Made by a program: the position numbers and the translations under genes. This document shows, one piece after another, positions 12,644 to 21,192 of a stretch of DNA of 42,300 nt. The DNA comes from a virus, in IMG/VR virus record IMGVR_UViG_3300009094_000035, positions 1 through 42,300 of that record. The stretch is one strand, 5' to 3'. The notes under the pieces were generated by a model, which saw only the letters and a program-made list of their open reading frames with translations, had not been told where the DNA came from and did no database searches. The stretch's first letter is position 1; the number at the start of each line of letters is the position of its first letter.

Positions 12644-12902
12644 CGGGATGGCCAAGATATTAGAAGAAGTCCTTATAACGATCGCCAGGCAGGCGCTGGC
12701 GCTACGCGAGGCCGGCGTAGTAGGCCGCGTGACGGTGGGCGAAGTCAGCTTCGATCTCGCAGGAGCAGAACCGCCGCCCGTGGCGCTGCCGCAGCCTGCC
12801 GACGACGGACAGGGCAACCCGCTCGACGACCCAGACACCTACGGCGGGCAAGTCCCACGGCGCCGAGGCGCCGATCAGCCCGACAAGGACGACGAGGAAT
12901 AG
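12630..12902 (+). CDS. small protein between terminase and portal, unknown
   Basis: Two starts are possible: ATG 12630, inside the end of the terminase gene, or ATG 12648 (84 residues). The product has a helix KILEEVLITIARQALALREA, a short beta part, and an acidic, Pro-rich tail ending DQPDKDDEE. Neither start has a strong ribosome-binding site. Small genes at this position are common in phage packaging modules. No family is recognised. Confidence 0.5.
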   Translation: MTIGSGMAKILEEVLITIARQALALREAGVVGRVTVGEVSFDLAGAEPPPVALPQPADDGQGNPLDDPDTYGGQVPRRRGADQPDKDDEE

Positions 12903-12905
12903 ACC

Positions 12906-14762
12906 ATGGCGAACGACGTGACGTGGTGGAGCGCGCCGCGCGGCGAAGCACACAAGGAGACGATCCGTTTCGTCAACGGCGCAGAGGACGAGCTCGGCGA
13001 CGTCTTCGAGCGGCTGTTTCGGCTCGAGTACCTCTACGACCCCAACAATCCAGATGCTGATCGCCGACAGCAGGACCGCGTCACCGAGAACGCGATCGCG
13101 AGCAACATTGACACCGTGTCTGCGGTGATCGCGAACACAGACATCCGCGCGCGCTACATGACCGACGGCGCGGACTGGAAACAGCAGCGCACCGCACGGC
13201 GACTCGAGTGGTACAGCGAAGATCTGGCGACTCGTTACGAAGTCCTGCAGAAGTGTCGCAAGGCGTTCAAGGAAGCGAGCAAGAAGGGCAACGGTCTCCT
13301 GAAGGTGCACGCGGTGTTCGATGAGCCCCGTGTCGAGCACGTGCTGCTCGAGAACATCGTCGTGCCGCCGGACGAGTGCCGCGATGGCCGCGACCCGCGG
13401 CAAATACACCAGTGGGACTACGTCGACGCTGACGAGCTCGAGCTGCGATACCCGGATGCCGCCGACGAGTTCCGCAAGGCACGCGCGATCGGGCGCAAGC
13501 GACGCAACAGTTACTCGCGCAATCTGATGTCCAACGACGTCGAGTGTCTGTGGAGCTACCGGCTGCCCGTCGGCAAGAAACCGAAGGACTATAATCCGAA
13601 GAAGAAGTATCGGAGCTACAAGCCGGGTCGCGTCTCGCTCGTGATCGAGGGCAAGACGCTCGAAGACGAGCAGTGGAATAAGGAGCACTTCCCGTTCCCG
13701 ATGATGATCTGGTCGGATCGCGTCAACAGCTTCTACAAGATCAGCGGCGCCGAGCGGATCATGGGCATTCAGCGCGCACTCAACCGCAACAACTGGCACA
13801 TCGAGAAGGGTAACGACAATGTCGTTGCTCCGCCGATCTACGTGCGCCCCGCCGACGCGAACATCGGCCACAAGTCGAACAGGCAGAACGGCTACACGAT
13901 CTACCGAGCTGACACGCCGCAGACCGTCCAGCACCAGGCTGTGCCGAATGAGACATACAACCGCAACCGCACGCTCAAGGAGTCGGCGCAGCAGGAGTTC
14001 GGCCAGACGAGCATGGCGACGCACGGCGCGAAACCGCCCGGCCTGGACTCGGGCGTCGCGATGCGCGAGTTCAAAGATCAGACCACGCAGCGCTTCGCGT
14101 CACAGGAGATCGCGTTCGAGCATCTGATCTTGTGGACGAATTACCTACTGATCGACGTCTGCAAGGACCTCGGCGCGAAGGCGCCGCGAGTCACGCGCCG
14201 GTCTCGCTTCGGCTCCGAGACGATGACATGGAAGGACGTCGACCTCGGCGACGTCCGCGTGCAGATGAAGGCAGCGAGCAACCTGAACCGCACCCCGGCG
14301 GGCAGGCTGCAGCTCGTCGTCGAGTTTGCGCAGGCGGGCATCATCTCGACCGACCAGGCGCGGAAACTGTTCCAGCACCCGGATCTCGAGCGCGAGCTAT
14401 CGCTCTACACCGCGGTGATCGAGGTCGTCGAGCTCGACCTGGACGCGATCGCGGACGGTCACGTCGTAATGCCGGATCCGATGACCAACCTATCGATCTG
14501 CCAGTGGCGGGCACAGCGCGAGTATGCGCAATGGCTCCGTGACGACGCGCCCGAGGACGTCCTCGAGTCGTTGCGGCAGTACATCGTGCAGGCCGTGTTC
14601 ATGGGCAAACTGGCGCAACCCGACGCGGCCAACGCGAACATGGCTGCACCTGGCGCCGAGATGGCGGGCGAGCCGCCGATGCCAGGCGCGCTGCCGGATC
14701 CGACAATGGCCCCGCCGCAAGCGGCGCTTTCGCCGCAGGCGATGCAACTTCGAGCCAGTTAG
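12906..14762 (+). CDS. portal protein
   Basis: The 618-residue product follows terminase and has the helical, charged composition of short-tailed phage portals. Typical stretches include FNGAEDELGDVFERLF-like sequence near residue 25, PIYVRPADANIGH, and a central helical region around ERIMGIQRALNRNNWHIEKG. The C-terminal 60 residues are Pro, Ala and Met rich (PGAEMAGEPPMPGALPDP) and probably disordered. It would form the dodecameric ring at the capsid vertex, the docking site of the terminase and of the adaptor. The assignment rests on order, length and composition, as no short signature is decisive. Confidence 0.8.
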   Translation: MANDVTWWSAPRGEAHKETIRFVNGAEDELGDVFERLFRLEYLYDPNNPDADRRQQDRVTENAIASNIDTVSAVIANTDIRARYMTDGADWKQQRTARRLEWYSEDLATRYEVLQKCRKAFKEASKKGNGLLKVHAVFDEPRVEHVLLENIVVPPDECRDGRDPRQIHQWDYVDADELELRYPDAADEFRKARAIGRKRRNSYSRNLMSNDVECLWSYRLPVGKKPKDYNPKKKYRSYKPGRVSLVIEGKTLEDEQWNKEHFPFPMMIWSDRVNSFYKISGAERIMGIQRALNRNNWHIEKGNDNVVAPPIYVRPADANIGHKSNRQNGYTIYRADTPQTVQHQAVPNETYNRNRTLKESAQQEFGQTSMATHGAKPPGLDSGVAMREFKDQTTQRFASQEIAFEHLILWTNYLLIDVCKDLGAKAPRVTRRSRFGSETMTWKDVDLGDVRVQMKAASNLNRTPAGRLQLVVEFAQAGIISTDQARKLFQHPDLERELSLYTAVIEVVELDLDAIADGHVVMPDPMTNLSICQWRAQREYAQWLRDDAPEDVLESLRQYIVQAVFMGKLAQPDAANANMAAPGAEMAGEPPMPGALPDPTMAPPQAALSPQAMQLRAS

Positions 14763-14771
14763 GAGAACACC

Positions 14772-15164
14772 GTGGGCGCATTCTCGGACACCGTTAAAAA
14801 TAAGATGCTCGACGCAGTGACGGGTCGCGCGACGTACACCGCGGAAGCCGCCTACTACCTCAAGCTGCACATCGGGTCGCCGGGAGCAGCCGGGACCAGC
14901 AATGCTGCTGGCGAGACCACGCGTCAGGCTGTGACGTTTGGCAGCGCAGCAGCAAGTGGCGCGATCAGCAATACTGCTCAGGTGCAGTGGACGAACCTCT
15001 CGACGAGTGAAACGTTGACCCATGTATCGGCCTGGTCGGCAAGCTCGGGCGGCACGTTCCTGGGCGCTGACGATCTGCCGTCGAGCAAGGTCGTGACTGC
15101 CGGGGATACGCTGACGATCGCGATCGGCGATGTGGACCTAACGATCTCGGGGACCCTGCCATAG
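14772..15164 (+). CDS. phage virion protein of the tail/head fibre type (130 residues)
   Basis: The product begins GAFSDTVKNKMLDAVTGRAT and continues YYLKLHIGSPG, TTRQAVTFGSAA, ISNTAQVQW and LTHVSAWSAS. This order matches a family of small virion proteins, often annotated as tail or fibre proteins, that have an N-terminal helix and a beta domain (LxxHxLRGT-type, RQAVTFG, ISN, ITHxxLFD). The GTG at 14772 has AGGAG seven bases upstream. Position between portal and scaffold would also suit a head decoration or head fibre. Confidence 0.65.
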   Translation: MGAFSDTVKNKMLDAVTGRATYTAEAAYYLKLHIGSPGAAGTSNAAGETTRQAVTFGSAAASGAISNTAQVQWTNLSTSETLTHVSAWSASSGGTFLGADDLPSSKVVTAGDTLTIAIGDVDLTISGTLP

Positions 15165-15171
15165 GCAGCGC

Positions 15172-16410
15172 ATGGCCGCGCCCACCATTCGCGGCTCGGT
15201 CATTCCTGCGATCGTCACGAATGGCGACGTTTCGATTACCTCGCCGTCGAGCACGGCGGTCGGCGATCTCTGCATCTTCTTCCTTTGGACGCAGGGCGCC
15301 GACAGCACGACGATCACGCATACGGTCAAGTCGACCTTTTTCGAGTGGTTCCAGCATGCCCACGAGGATGGCTCCACTGATGGACGGCTGAGCGCATGCG
15401 TGAAGAAGGCGACCGGTGCCGGCGCGGTCAGCTACACGCCATTCAACATCGCCAACGGCACCGCGAATCAGTCATCGCTCGGAATGATCGTGCTCACCGC
15501 GGGAACGTACTCGGCGAACCTGGATACAGCGCTGCCGCGGCTCGGAACGGCGATCACAGGAACCGGCAACCAGGCCCCTGACTGCCCGGTGGTACCGGCG
15601 TCGGGCACGCTAACTGGCGACTACCTGATCCTCGCGGTCGCGGCATGGCATGTCACCACGGCCGGATCAACGCAGGGCACGGCGGGCGCCAACTACACAA
15701 TCGAGATCCAGAACGCCAATGCGTCGCACGTAACACATCTCGCCGTGAAGCGCCGTGCGCGCGACGGGCTCTCGGCGGCAACCGAAGATCCACCAGCATA
15801 TACCGACAACGTCGCGCCAAACGGGACAGCACGGCAAACGATCGCGATCAAGTCGCTGGTCGAGCACACGACGTCGGTAGCCGCGGACGGTGGCGGCACC
15901 TTCACGATTGCGGCATCGACTAGGGAGATCCCAGCCGGTGTCACGGCGTTCGATGGCGGCGGCACGTTCGTAATCGCGGATGCCACGGTGTCGGGCGGGG
16001 CCGTGGAGCACACGACGTCGGTCGCGATCGACGGCGGCTCGAGTCTCGTGGTCGGTAGCCCGACGCGGGAAACGTTCACGGTCTCAGCGACGGATGGCGG
16101 GTCGGCACTGACGATCGCTTCGCCGGTTCGCGAGACCGCCACCAGCACAATGACCGACGGCGTGTCTGGTATCGTCGTTGGCAACCCAGCGAGAGAGATG
16201 TTCTCGGCGACGGTATCCGCTGGCGCTGGATCGTTTGCGATCGCTGACGCCACGGTGTCGGGCCCGAGCGTGGAGCACCTTACGTCGGTAGACCTTGGCG
16301 GCGCTGGTCTACTCGCGGTGGCTGACGCCACGGTCGTGCAACCACACTCGCCTACCCCATGCGAGTGCGATCTCGAGGCCATCCGCTGGATGATCCGGCG
16401 AGGTTACTGA
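15172..16410 (+). CDS. virion protein with C-terminal beta repeats
   Basis: The first ~225 residues form a beta-rich domain with Ala, Gly, Thr and Ser, beginning AAPTIRGSVIPAIVTNGDVS. Residues 230-390 contain about seven irregular repeats of the type T(S/A)VxxDGGGxFxIAxxTRE, for example SVAADGGGTFTIAASTRE, AFDGGGTFVIADATVSG, SVAIDGGSSLVVGSPTRE. The protein ends CECDLEAIRWMIRRGY, a cysteine pair and a charged helix. It is probably a head-fibre or decoration protein from its place between portal and scaffold; no enzyme motif is visible. Confidence 0.55.
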   Translation: MAAPTIRGSVIPAIVTNGDVSITSPSSTAVGDLCIFFLWTQGADSTTITHTVKSTFFEWFQHAHEDGSTDGRLSACVKKATGAGAVSYTPFNIANGTANQSSLGMIVLTAGTYSANLDTALPRLGTAITGTGNQAPDCPVVPASGTLTGDYLILAVAAWHVTTAGSTQGTAGANYTIEIQNANASHVTHLAVKRRARDGLSAATEDPPAYTDNVAPNGTARQTIAIKSLVEHTTSVAADGGGTFTIAASTREIPAGVTAFDGGGTFVIADATVSGGAVEHTTSVAIDGGSSLVVGSPTRETFTVSATDGGSALTIASPVRETATSTMTDGVSGIVVGNPAREMFSATVSAGAGSFAIADATVSGPSVEHLTSVDLGGAGLLAVADATVVQPHSPTPCECDLEAIRWMIRRGY

Positions 16411-16419
16411 TCGGCAGCT

Positions 16420-16458
16420 GTAGACCTTGACAGCCCAATCGTGTAGATCTGTACACGA
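16420..16458 (+). promoter_or_regulatory. candidate promoter/operator before scaffold gene
   Basis: TTGACA at 16427-16432 is followed after exactly 17 bases by TGTACA (16450-16455). TGTAGA occurs at 16420-16425 and 16443-16448, and GTGTA-gatctg-TACAC forms an inverted repeat at 16442-16457. The GTAGA core resembles the operators near 1.5 and 2.1 kb. The ATG of the scaffold gene follows three bases after the putative -10 and has no ribosome-binding site, so as a promoter it would start inside the gene; a protein-binding site is the safer reading. Confidence 0.3.
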
Positions 16459-17577
16459 ATGGCAGACGAAGCCGACGCGGGGAGTGCTGACACTGGTGCT
16501 GCTGCGTCCAACGGCGCTGCGCAAACGTACGAGCAGCAGGCCGAGGCCGTTCGCGCGGCGTACCTGGCCGGTAGCAATTTCGACGATCGTACCGAAGACA
16601 AGCCCGCCGACAAGGCGACCGCCGCCGAGGACGATAGCGATCTCGACGAGAAGACCGTCGAGGACGACGCCGAAGAGACCGAGCCCGACGAGGACGAGTC
16701 CGACGACAAAGACGAGGATGCCGATCTCGACGAGGACAAAGAGAAGCCCGACGACAAAGACGAGAAGGATGTCGACGCGGAAACCGCGAAACGTCTTACG
16801 CAGGTTCGTCGCACCGACAAGCGGCTCCGCGAGCAGCGCGAGAAGGACTGGACGCAGCGCGAGGCTGACTTCGCGGCGCGCGTGAAGGATGTTGAGTCCA
16901 GGTGGGCGCCGCGCATCGAGGCCGCAGAGCGCTTCGAGAAGCTCGCTGCACGCGCAGCCATCGACCCGGTGGCAGCGCTCCAGGCGCTCGGCGTCAAGGA
17001 AGATAGCTACGAGCACACGGCACAGGTGCTCTACACGCTCGCGAAGGCGAAGGACGATCCGAAGGCGCGCGCTGCAGTCGCTCAACTTCTGAAGGAGCGC
17101 GAGCTCGCCGACGAGGTTGGCAGCCTGAAGAAGTGGAAAGAAGAGCGCGAGCGCTCCGAGAAGGAGCGCGAGACTGCTGCTGCAACCGAGCGCGAGATCG
17201 ACGCATATCTGGACTCGGTCGCGAAAGCGACGACCGATAGGACGCCGCTCGCCAAGCAGTATCTCAAGGCGAACCCCAAGCAGGCTATGACCGACATCGC
17301 GGCGATCGCGTATCGCCTCGGCCAGGAGTCCGGATCGACGCCACAGCCCAAGGCCGTGATGATCGCCTTCGAGAAGGACCGGCGCCGCGTTCTGCGCGAA
17401 CACGGTATTGATCCGCGCGCGGCAACGCCGGCTCAAGTGGCGAGCGTTGATCCCAAGACCAAGACCGCACCCAAGAAGGACGACAAGAAGCCCGTCCAAA
17501 AGGCGTCGGCGAAGGCTGACGATTCGAAGCTGTCACCAAAGGACGAGTTCCTGCGGCTGAACGGCAAGTACGACTAG
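16459..17577 (+). CDS. capsid scaffolding protein
   Basis: The 372-residue product has the composition of a scaffold. An extremely acidic segment spans about residues 45-110 (repeats such as DDEDESDDKDEDADLDED), followed by long charged helices with ERERSEKERETAAATERE near 220 and a Lys-rich C-terminus ending DEFLRLNGKYD. Scaffolds direct capsid assembly and leave before or during packaging. It lies directly before the major capsid gene, and no capsid protease gene is visible nearby. The start at 16459 lacks a ribosome-binding site. Confidence 0.75.
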   Translation: MADEADAGSADTGAAASNGAAQTYEQQAEAVRAAYLAGSNFDDRTEDKPADKATAAEDDSDLDEKTVEDDAEETEPDEDESDDKDEDADLDEDKEKPDDKDEKDVDAETAKRLTQVRRTDKRLREQREKDWTQREADFAARVKDVESRWAPRIEAAERFEKLAARAAIDPVAALQALGVKEDSYEHTAQVLYTLAKAKDDPKARAAVAQLLKERELADEVGSLKKWKEERERSEKERETAAATEREIDAYLDSVAKATTDRTPLAKQYLKANPKQAMTDIAAIAYRLGQESGSTPQPKAVMIAFEKDRRRVLREHGIDPRAATPAQVASVDPKTKTAPKKDDKKPVQKASAKADDSKLSPKDEFLRLNGKYD

Positions 17578-17583
17578 TTTCCC

Positions 17584-17607
17584 GCGCACTTGTTGAGTGC
17601 GCTGTTT
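17584..17607 (+). terminator. hairpin between scaffold and capsid genes
   Basis: GCGCACT (17584-17590) and AGTGCGC (17596-17602) form a perfect seven-base stem with loop TGTTG, followed by TGTTT. It lies seven bases after the scaffold stop. The T run is short, so it may be a weak or partial terminator or an mRNA processing or stability element that raises the level of capsid message. Confidence 0.45.
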
Positions 17608-17704
17608 GCGACCAAGACCACACCTGTCCGCCGAAAAGACGACCGGCAAAAGCTGATTCGTCACTGCTGCACGCCTCGGGCTGCAGCGCGCAAAGGACAG
17701 GACT

Positions 17705-18928
17705 ATGGCCGACTCGGCATTTACCGACGTCGCGTGGATCATGAAACGCAGTTACTCGGACGACAAGTCCTCCGAGATTGCGACCCGCGATCACCCCAGC
17801 TACTACGAGCTCTCCAAGGAGCAAGGACTCACGGGCGAGGATTTTCGCTACGCAGTCCAGACCGGCAACCCGCAGAGTATCAGCGGCACGTACACCGAGG
17901 CCGCAACCGGAGCCGATGGCAACAGCGGCGTGGTCAAGGGCGAGCAGTTCGCTGCGGAGCCTACGCTCAAGTACGGCGTGCTCAAGATGGATCGCCCATC
18001 GATTCTGCGCGCATCTCTCAAGGGTCGCGGCGCCTTCTTCGAGTGGGTGACCCAACAGATCGACGGCACACTCGAAGAGATGGGCGCCCGCCTGGCGTTC
18101 GATCTATTCGGCGATGGCAACGGCATCCGCGGCCGGCGCTCGTCGATCTCGGGCGATACCGTCACGCTGACGGCTGCTCGATCGGCCGACAAGTTCAAGC
18201 GCGGCATGCGCGTGGGCGCGTCGGCCAACAGCGACGGATCCTCGCCGCGTACTGGATCGACGTACGTCACGAAGGTCAACCGCTCGGAGAACAAGATCAC
18301 GCTCAACAGCGCCGCAGCGATCTCGGGCTTTGTCGACAACGATTACCTGTTCGCAGTCGGCGAGCCTGGTACTTGCATCGAGGGAATGGGACTGGCGACT
18401 CCGCTTGCCGTGCCCGGGTCGAGCGATTCGTTCCGTGGCGTGAACCGCTCGAACGACATCGAGGCCCTGGCAGGGTCGCGCATCGACAACTCGGGGATTT
18501 ATCCCGAGGAGGTCCTCGGCGATCTGGCCGTCGAGGTCCACTGCCTGCACCACAAGATCACGCGCGGCGTGGTTCACCCGGTTAAGTTCCAGGAGATCGT
18601 TAAGCGGCTCGGCGCTAAGGTCGAGTACACGAATCCGGGCGGCAGCGCCGACATCGGATTCGAATCGATCACGATCCATGCGGCGGGCGCGCCGATCCGG
18701 CTGATGTCGGATCCGGACTGCCCGTTCACGGTCGTGCGCGGCTGGAACCCCAAGGCGCACAAGCTGGTCTATCTGGGCGCGAAGGTCGTGCACTGGATTC
18801 GCACAGCCGACGGTGGCCAGTACCAGTGGTCGGGCAGCGCGGACTCCTTCGAGTACCGCTCGTGCTTCTACGGCAACTACCTCCAACCGGACCCGTCCGA
18901 GCACGCCGTCGGATCGGTCGCTGAGTAA
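17705..18928 (+). CDS. major capsid protein
   Basis: The 407-residue product follows the scaffold and is preceded by AAAGGACAGG, a good ribosome-binding site. It begins ADSAFTDVAWIMKRSYSDDK and contains KYGVLKMDRPSILRASLKGR, FFEWVTQQIDGTLEEMGARL and AFDLFGDGNGIRGR, the helix-rich part of an HK97-type fold, then a beta insertion around 150-200 and a C-terminal strand region with GGQYQWSGSADSFEYRSCFY. I recognise this arrangement from capsid proteins of short-tailed phages. A hairpin before the gene and its own spacing suggest separate expression control. Confidence 0.8.
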   Translation: MADSAFTDVAWIMKRSYSDDKSSEIATRDHPSYYELSKEQGLTGEDFRYAVQTGNPQSISGTYTEAATGADGNSGVVKGEQFAAEPTLKYGVLKMDRPSILRASLKGRGAFFEWVTQQIDGTLEEMGARLAFDLFGDGNGIRGRRSSISGDTVTLTAARSADKFKRGMRVGASANSDGSSPRTGSTYVTKVNRSENKITLNSAAAISGFVDNDYLFAVGEPGTCIEGMGLATPLAVPGSSDSFRGVNRSNDIEALAGSRIDNSGIYPEEVLGDLAVEVHCLHHKITRGVVHPVKFQEIVKRLGAKVEYTNPGGSADIGFESITIHAAGAPIRLMSDPDCPFTVVRGWNPKAHKLVYLGAKVVHWIRTADGGQYQWSGSADSFEYRSCFYGNYLQPDPSEHAVGSVAE

Positions 18929-18988
18929 TCCACAACTTTCCCACAATGACACACACGGGGCGATGAGTCCTGAGATTGAGAAAAGACC

Positions 18989-19732
18989 ATGAGTGACGAA
19001 ACCAATATCAAGATCGTGTCTCGCGATCGCTCGGCGCCGACGCCACGCGGTCAGGGTGAGTACGGGCCCGTGCGCGGTACCCGATACGAAGAGCTGATGA
19101 CCGTTCCCATGCACGGAAAGGTGTATGGGCTCATCGACGATGGATCGTACTTCATTGCTACGAATCCGACGATGGGCACGGGCATCGCGGGCATCGCGGC
19201 GTCCACGTCGTACGACGCAGCGGAGCACTTGCTCCACCTGCGTAACACGTCGACGAGCAAGCGACTCTATCTCGACTTCATCGATCTCGTTACCACAGCC
19301 GCAGGCGCAGCAGGAACGACCACGGGATTCACAATGGTCGTTGACACCGGGGCAACGCGTTACACGTCCGGTGGATCGGCGATCACGCCGGTTAATCCCA
19401 ACATGGATGTGAGCGAGACGGCCGAGTGCGCGCTGAAGTTTGGCGCGCTCGTGACTGCCGCGGCGACCGCAGATGTTCGCCCGCTGGGCGACTTCCTCGT
19501 GCGCACTGTGATCAAGGTCGTCGGCGACAGCTACCGCTTCACGTTCGGAGACAACAATGCGAGTTGGCAGTGCGCTGGTGCGTCACTCGACGGCACGACG
19601 AGCGCGAAGATCACGATCCCGTGCCCCGGCGTGGTCCTCGGCGAGACCGACCAATTCTTGCTGTCGGACTGGGCCGCATCGCAATCTGGCGCGAGCTCGT
19701 ACCAGTTGCGCATGGGGTTCTGGCTTCGCTAG
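18989..19732 (+). CDS. conserved phage structural protein, role unknown (247 residues)
   Basis: The product has the sequence GSYFIATNPTMGTGIAGIAA near 50-70, RLYLDFIDLVTTAAGAAG near 93 and RYTSGGSAITPVNPNM near 124, a pattern I recall from phage virion-region proteins of unknown role. It is beta-rich without signal or enzyme motif. It directly follows the capsid gene and ends in a strong hairpin, so it may be expressed at capsid-like levels as decoration or head-closure protein. Confidence 0.6.
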   Translation: MSDETNIKIVSRDRSAPTPRGQGEYGPVRGTRYEELMTVPMHGKVYGLIDDGSYFIATNPTMGTGIAGIAASTSYDAAEHLLHLRNTSTSKRLYLDFIDLVTTAAGAAGTTTGFTMVVDTGATRYTSGGSAITPVNPNMDVSETAECALKFGALVTAAATADVRPLGDFLVRTVIKVVGDSYRFTFGDNNASWQCAGASLDGTTSAKITIPCPGVVLGETDQFLLSDWAASQSGASSYQLRMGFWLR

Positions 19733-19742
19733 TCACCCGACC

Positions 19743-19774
19743 GAGGGGGCTTGGCGTTCGCGCTGGGCCCCCTC
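19743..19774 (+). terminator. GC-rich hairpin after structural gene
   Basis: GAGGGGGC (19743-19750) and GCCCCCTC (19767-19774) form a perfect eight-base stem around a 16-base loop that could itself fold (GGCG/CGC). It lies ten bases after a stop codon. A T run is missing (TCCCCCGTTT follows), so Rho-independent termination would be imperfect, but position and symmetry suggest a transcription or stability boundary. Confidence 0.5.
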
Positions 19775-19798
19775 TCCCCCGTTTACGAGGAGAGTTAG

Positions 19799-20170
19799 AT
19801 GCCAGAATTCTACGAAGAGAAATCCTCCATTCCCGAGAGTCGGAAATACAAGATCCGGATACTCGGAGTGAACGGCGCGAACCCGACCGAGCAACTCGGT
19901 CAGGGCGTCGTGGTCACGCGCACGGGCGAGGGTGCGTACCTCATCACATGGTCCGCCAATCCCGGGACGTTCGTCGGCTGGAGCATCGGCTTTGCCGCAG
20001 CGACGCCCGCCGATCTGAAGGGCTACACGGCGGTACGTGACACGTACGACTCGACCGCTAAAACGCTCGCGTTCGTCGTCTACGACTCAACGTTCACCGC
20101 CGCCGATCTGATCGCGAATCAGTACGCGGACATCACCGTCGAGTTTGCGGCGACATCGGAGATCGCGTAG
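19799..20170 (+). CDS. beta-rich virion-region protein, unknown (123 residues)
   Basis: The ATG at 19799 has GAGGAGA eight bases upstream. The product begins PEFYEEKSSIPESRKYKIRI and has alternating strands such as GQGVVVTRTGEGAYLITW and TLAFVVYDSTF, ending ITVEFAATSEIA. It looks like a single beta sandwich. Its place between the capsid and adaptor genes suggests a small virion protein. No family is recognised. Confidence 0.55.
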   Translation: MPEFYEEKSSIPESRKYKIRILGVNGANPTEQLGQGVVVTRTGEGAYLITWSANPGTFVGWSIGFAAATPADLKGYTAVRDTYDSTAKTLAFVVYDSTFTAADLIANQYADITVEFAATSEIA

Positions 20171-20173
20171 TCC

Positions 20174-20863
20174 GTGCCTCGCCGTCAGACCATGGCTGTT
20201 TGGATCTCGCGCTTCAAACAGATCACCGATCTCGAGAACGACGACTCGGTTACATCGGCGATCTGGAAGTGGTTCGCGAGCATGGTCTACGGCGAGCTCT
20301 GGTCCGAGGTGTCGCTCGGCGCAGCCGATCGATACTTCGAAACGTCGACCACGATCACGGCCGACGGCTCCGAGAGCTACGACGAGCCCGAGGATCACTT
20401 CGGTACCGTGCGCGTCGCACGCGTGCTGGACGCCGAAGGCCACGAGCAGCAACTCGACGAGCTACGGCCGCAGGACGAGATCCACGTGCGTGGCCAGGTC
20501 GGCGACGCGCGCTACTGGGCACTGATCGACGATCATCTCTTCCTGTTTCCGAAGCCGTCGAGCGGTACGTACGAGTGGTACTACACCCAACAGTCGACGG
20601 ATATCTCCGGCTTTGCAGACGGAGACATGGTTGACGTCGTCGTTCCTGCGGGCGAGGCATTCTTTATCTGGGGCGTCGCTGAGCTCGCGCTCGGTCGCCA
20701 AGGGAAAGACGTCCAGCTTGCCCGAGCATCGAAAGAGGCCGCGCGCGCACAGCTACAGTTCCAGGCCGCCAACCGCAATATCTACGAGCCGAAGACCCGT
20801 GGCCCGGTGGTGGACGACGACGGCGTCTTGCGCGTTCCTGGCGGCTGGGAGTGGCCCTACTGA
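20174..20863 (+). CDS. head-to-tail adaptor protein
   Basis: The 229-residue product (GTG 20174, or ATG 20192) contains AVWISRFKQITDLENDDSVT near the start, then beta segments (RYWALIDDHLFLFPKPSSGT, YEWYYTQQSTD) and a helical C-terminal part VAELALGRQGKDVQLARASK. This resembles adaptor proteins of short-tailed phages (the role of P22 gp4) that bind beneath the portal after packaging. The order portal, scaffold, capsid, adaptor, tail supports it. The end overlaps the next ATG (TGATG). Confidence 0.6.
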   Translation: MPRRQTMAVWISRFKQITDLENDDSVTSAIWKWFASMVYGELWSEVSLGAADRYFETSTTITADGSESYDEPEDHFGTVRVARVLDAEGHEQQLDELRPQDEIHVRGQVGDARYWALIDDHLFLFPKPSSGTYEWYYTQQSTDISGFADGDMVDVVVPAGEAFFIWGVAELALGRQGKDVQLARASKEAARAQLQFQAANRNIYEPKTRGPVVDDDGVLRVPGGWEWPY

Positions 20864-21192
20864 TGATCACGCTGCTTGCGGTCAAGCTGCTGGACGACGT
20901 GCTCGAACGCGTGCGCCGCAGTCATCACAACGCCATCGTCGAGCTGCAGAGCATGCCGTTCGTGCGAGCGCGAATCCACAAGGACGTGCAGCTCGCCGAC
21001 GGCGTCCCTACGCCGATCCCGCACGGGCTTGGCCGCGCTGCGCTGGTGTTCGTGTCTCCGGTTCGCGGAGCCAGCACGAGCGGGCGTGTCGATGACAACA
21101 CGCTCGACGGCACACACGATCGGACGAAGTTCGCGTTGCTCGAGGCGAACGGCTACGGAGCCACGGTCACCGTCGATGTGGTGGTGCTGTGA
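20863..21192 (+). CDS. small structural protein of the head-tail region (109 residues)
   Basis: The ATG at 20863 overlaps the preceding stop. The protein begins MITLLAVKLLDDVLERVRRS, then SMPFVRARIHKDVQLADGVP, PIPHGLGRAALVFVSPVRGA and STSGRVDD. I recall the PHGLGRxxxxVxVSPxRGASTxGRV segment from small proteins that lie between adaptor and tail genes in short-tailed phages. The function is not known to me; a connector or tail-closure role fits the location. Confidence 0.55.
   Translation: MITLLAVKLLDDVLERVRRSHHNAIVELQSMPFVRARIHKDVQLADGVPTPIPHGLGRAALVFVSPVRGASTSGRVDDNTLDGTHDRTKFALLEANGYGATVTVDVVVL

Noticed and set aside
12702-14024. 440-codon minus frame opposite the portal gene
   Set aside because: GC-rich antisense shadow with Arg/Val/Leu-biased product and no motif; the portal is on the other strand.
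16309-17499. 396-codon minus frame opposite the scaffold gene
   Set aside because: Hydrophobic Leu/Val-rich product is the mirror of the Asp/Glu/Lys-rich scaffold codons.
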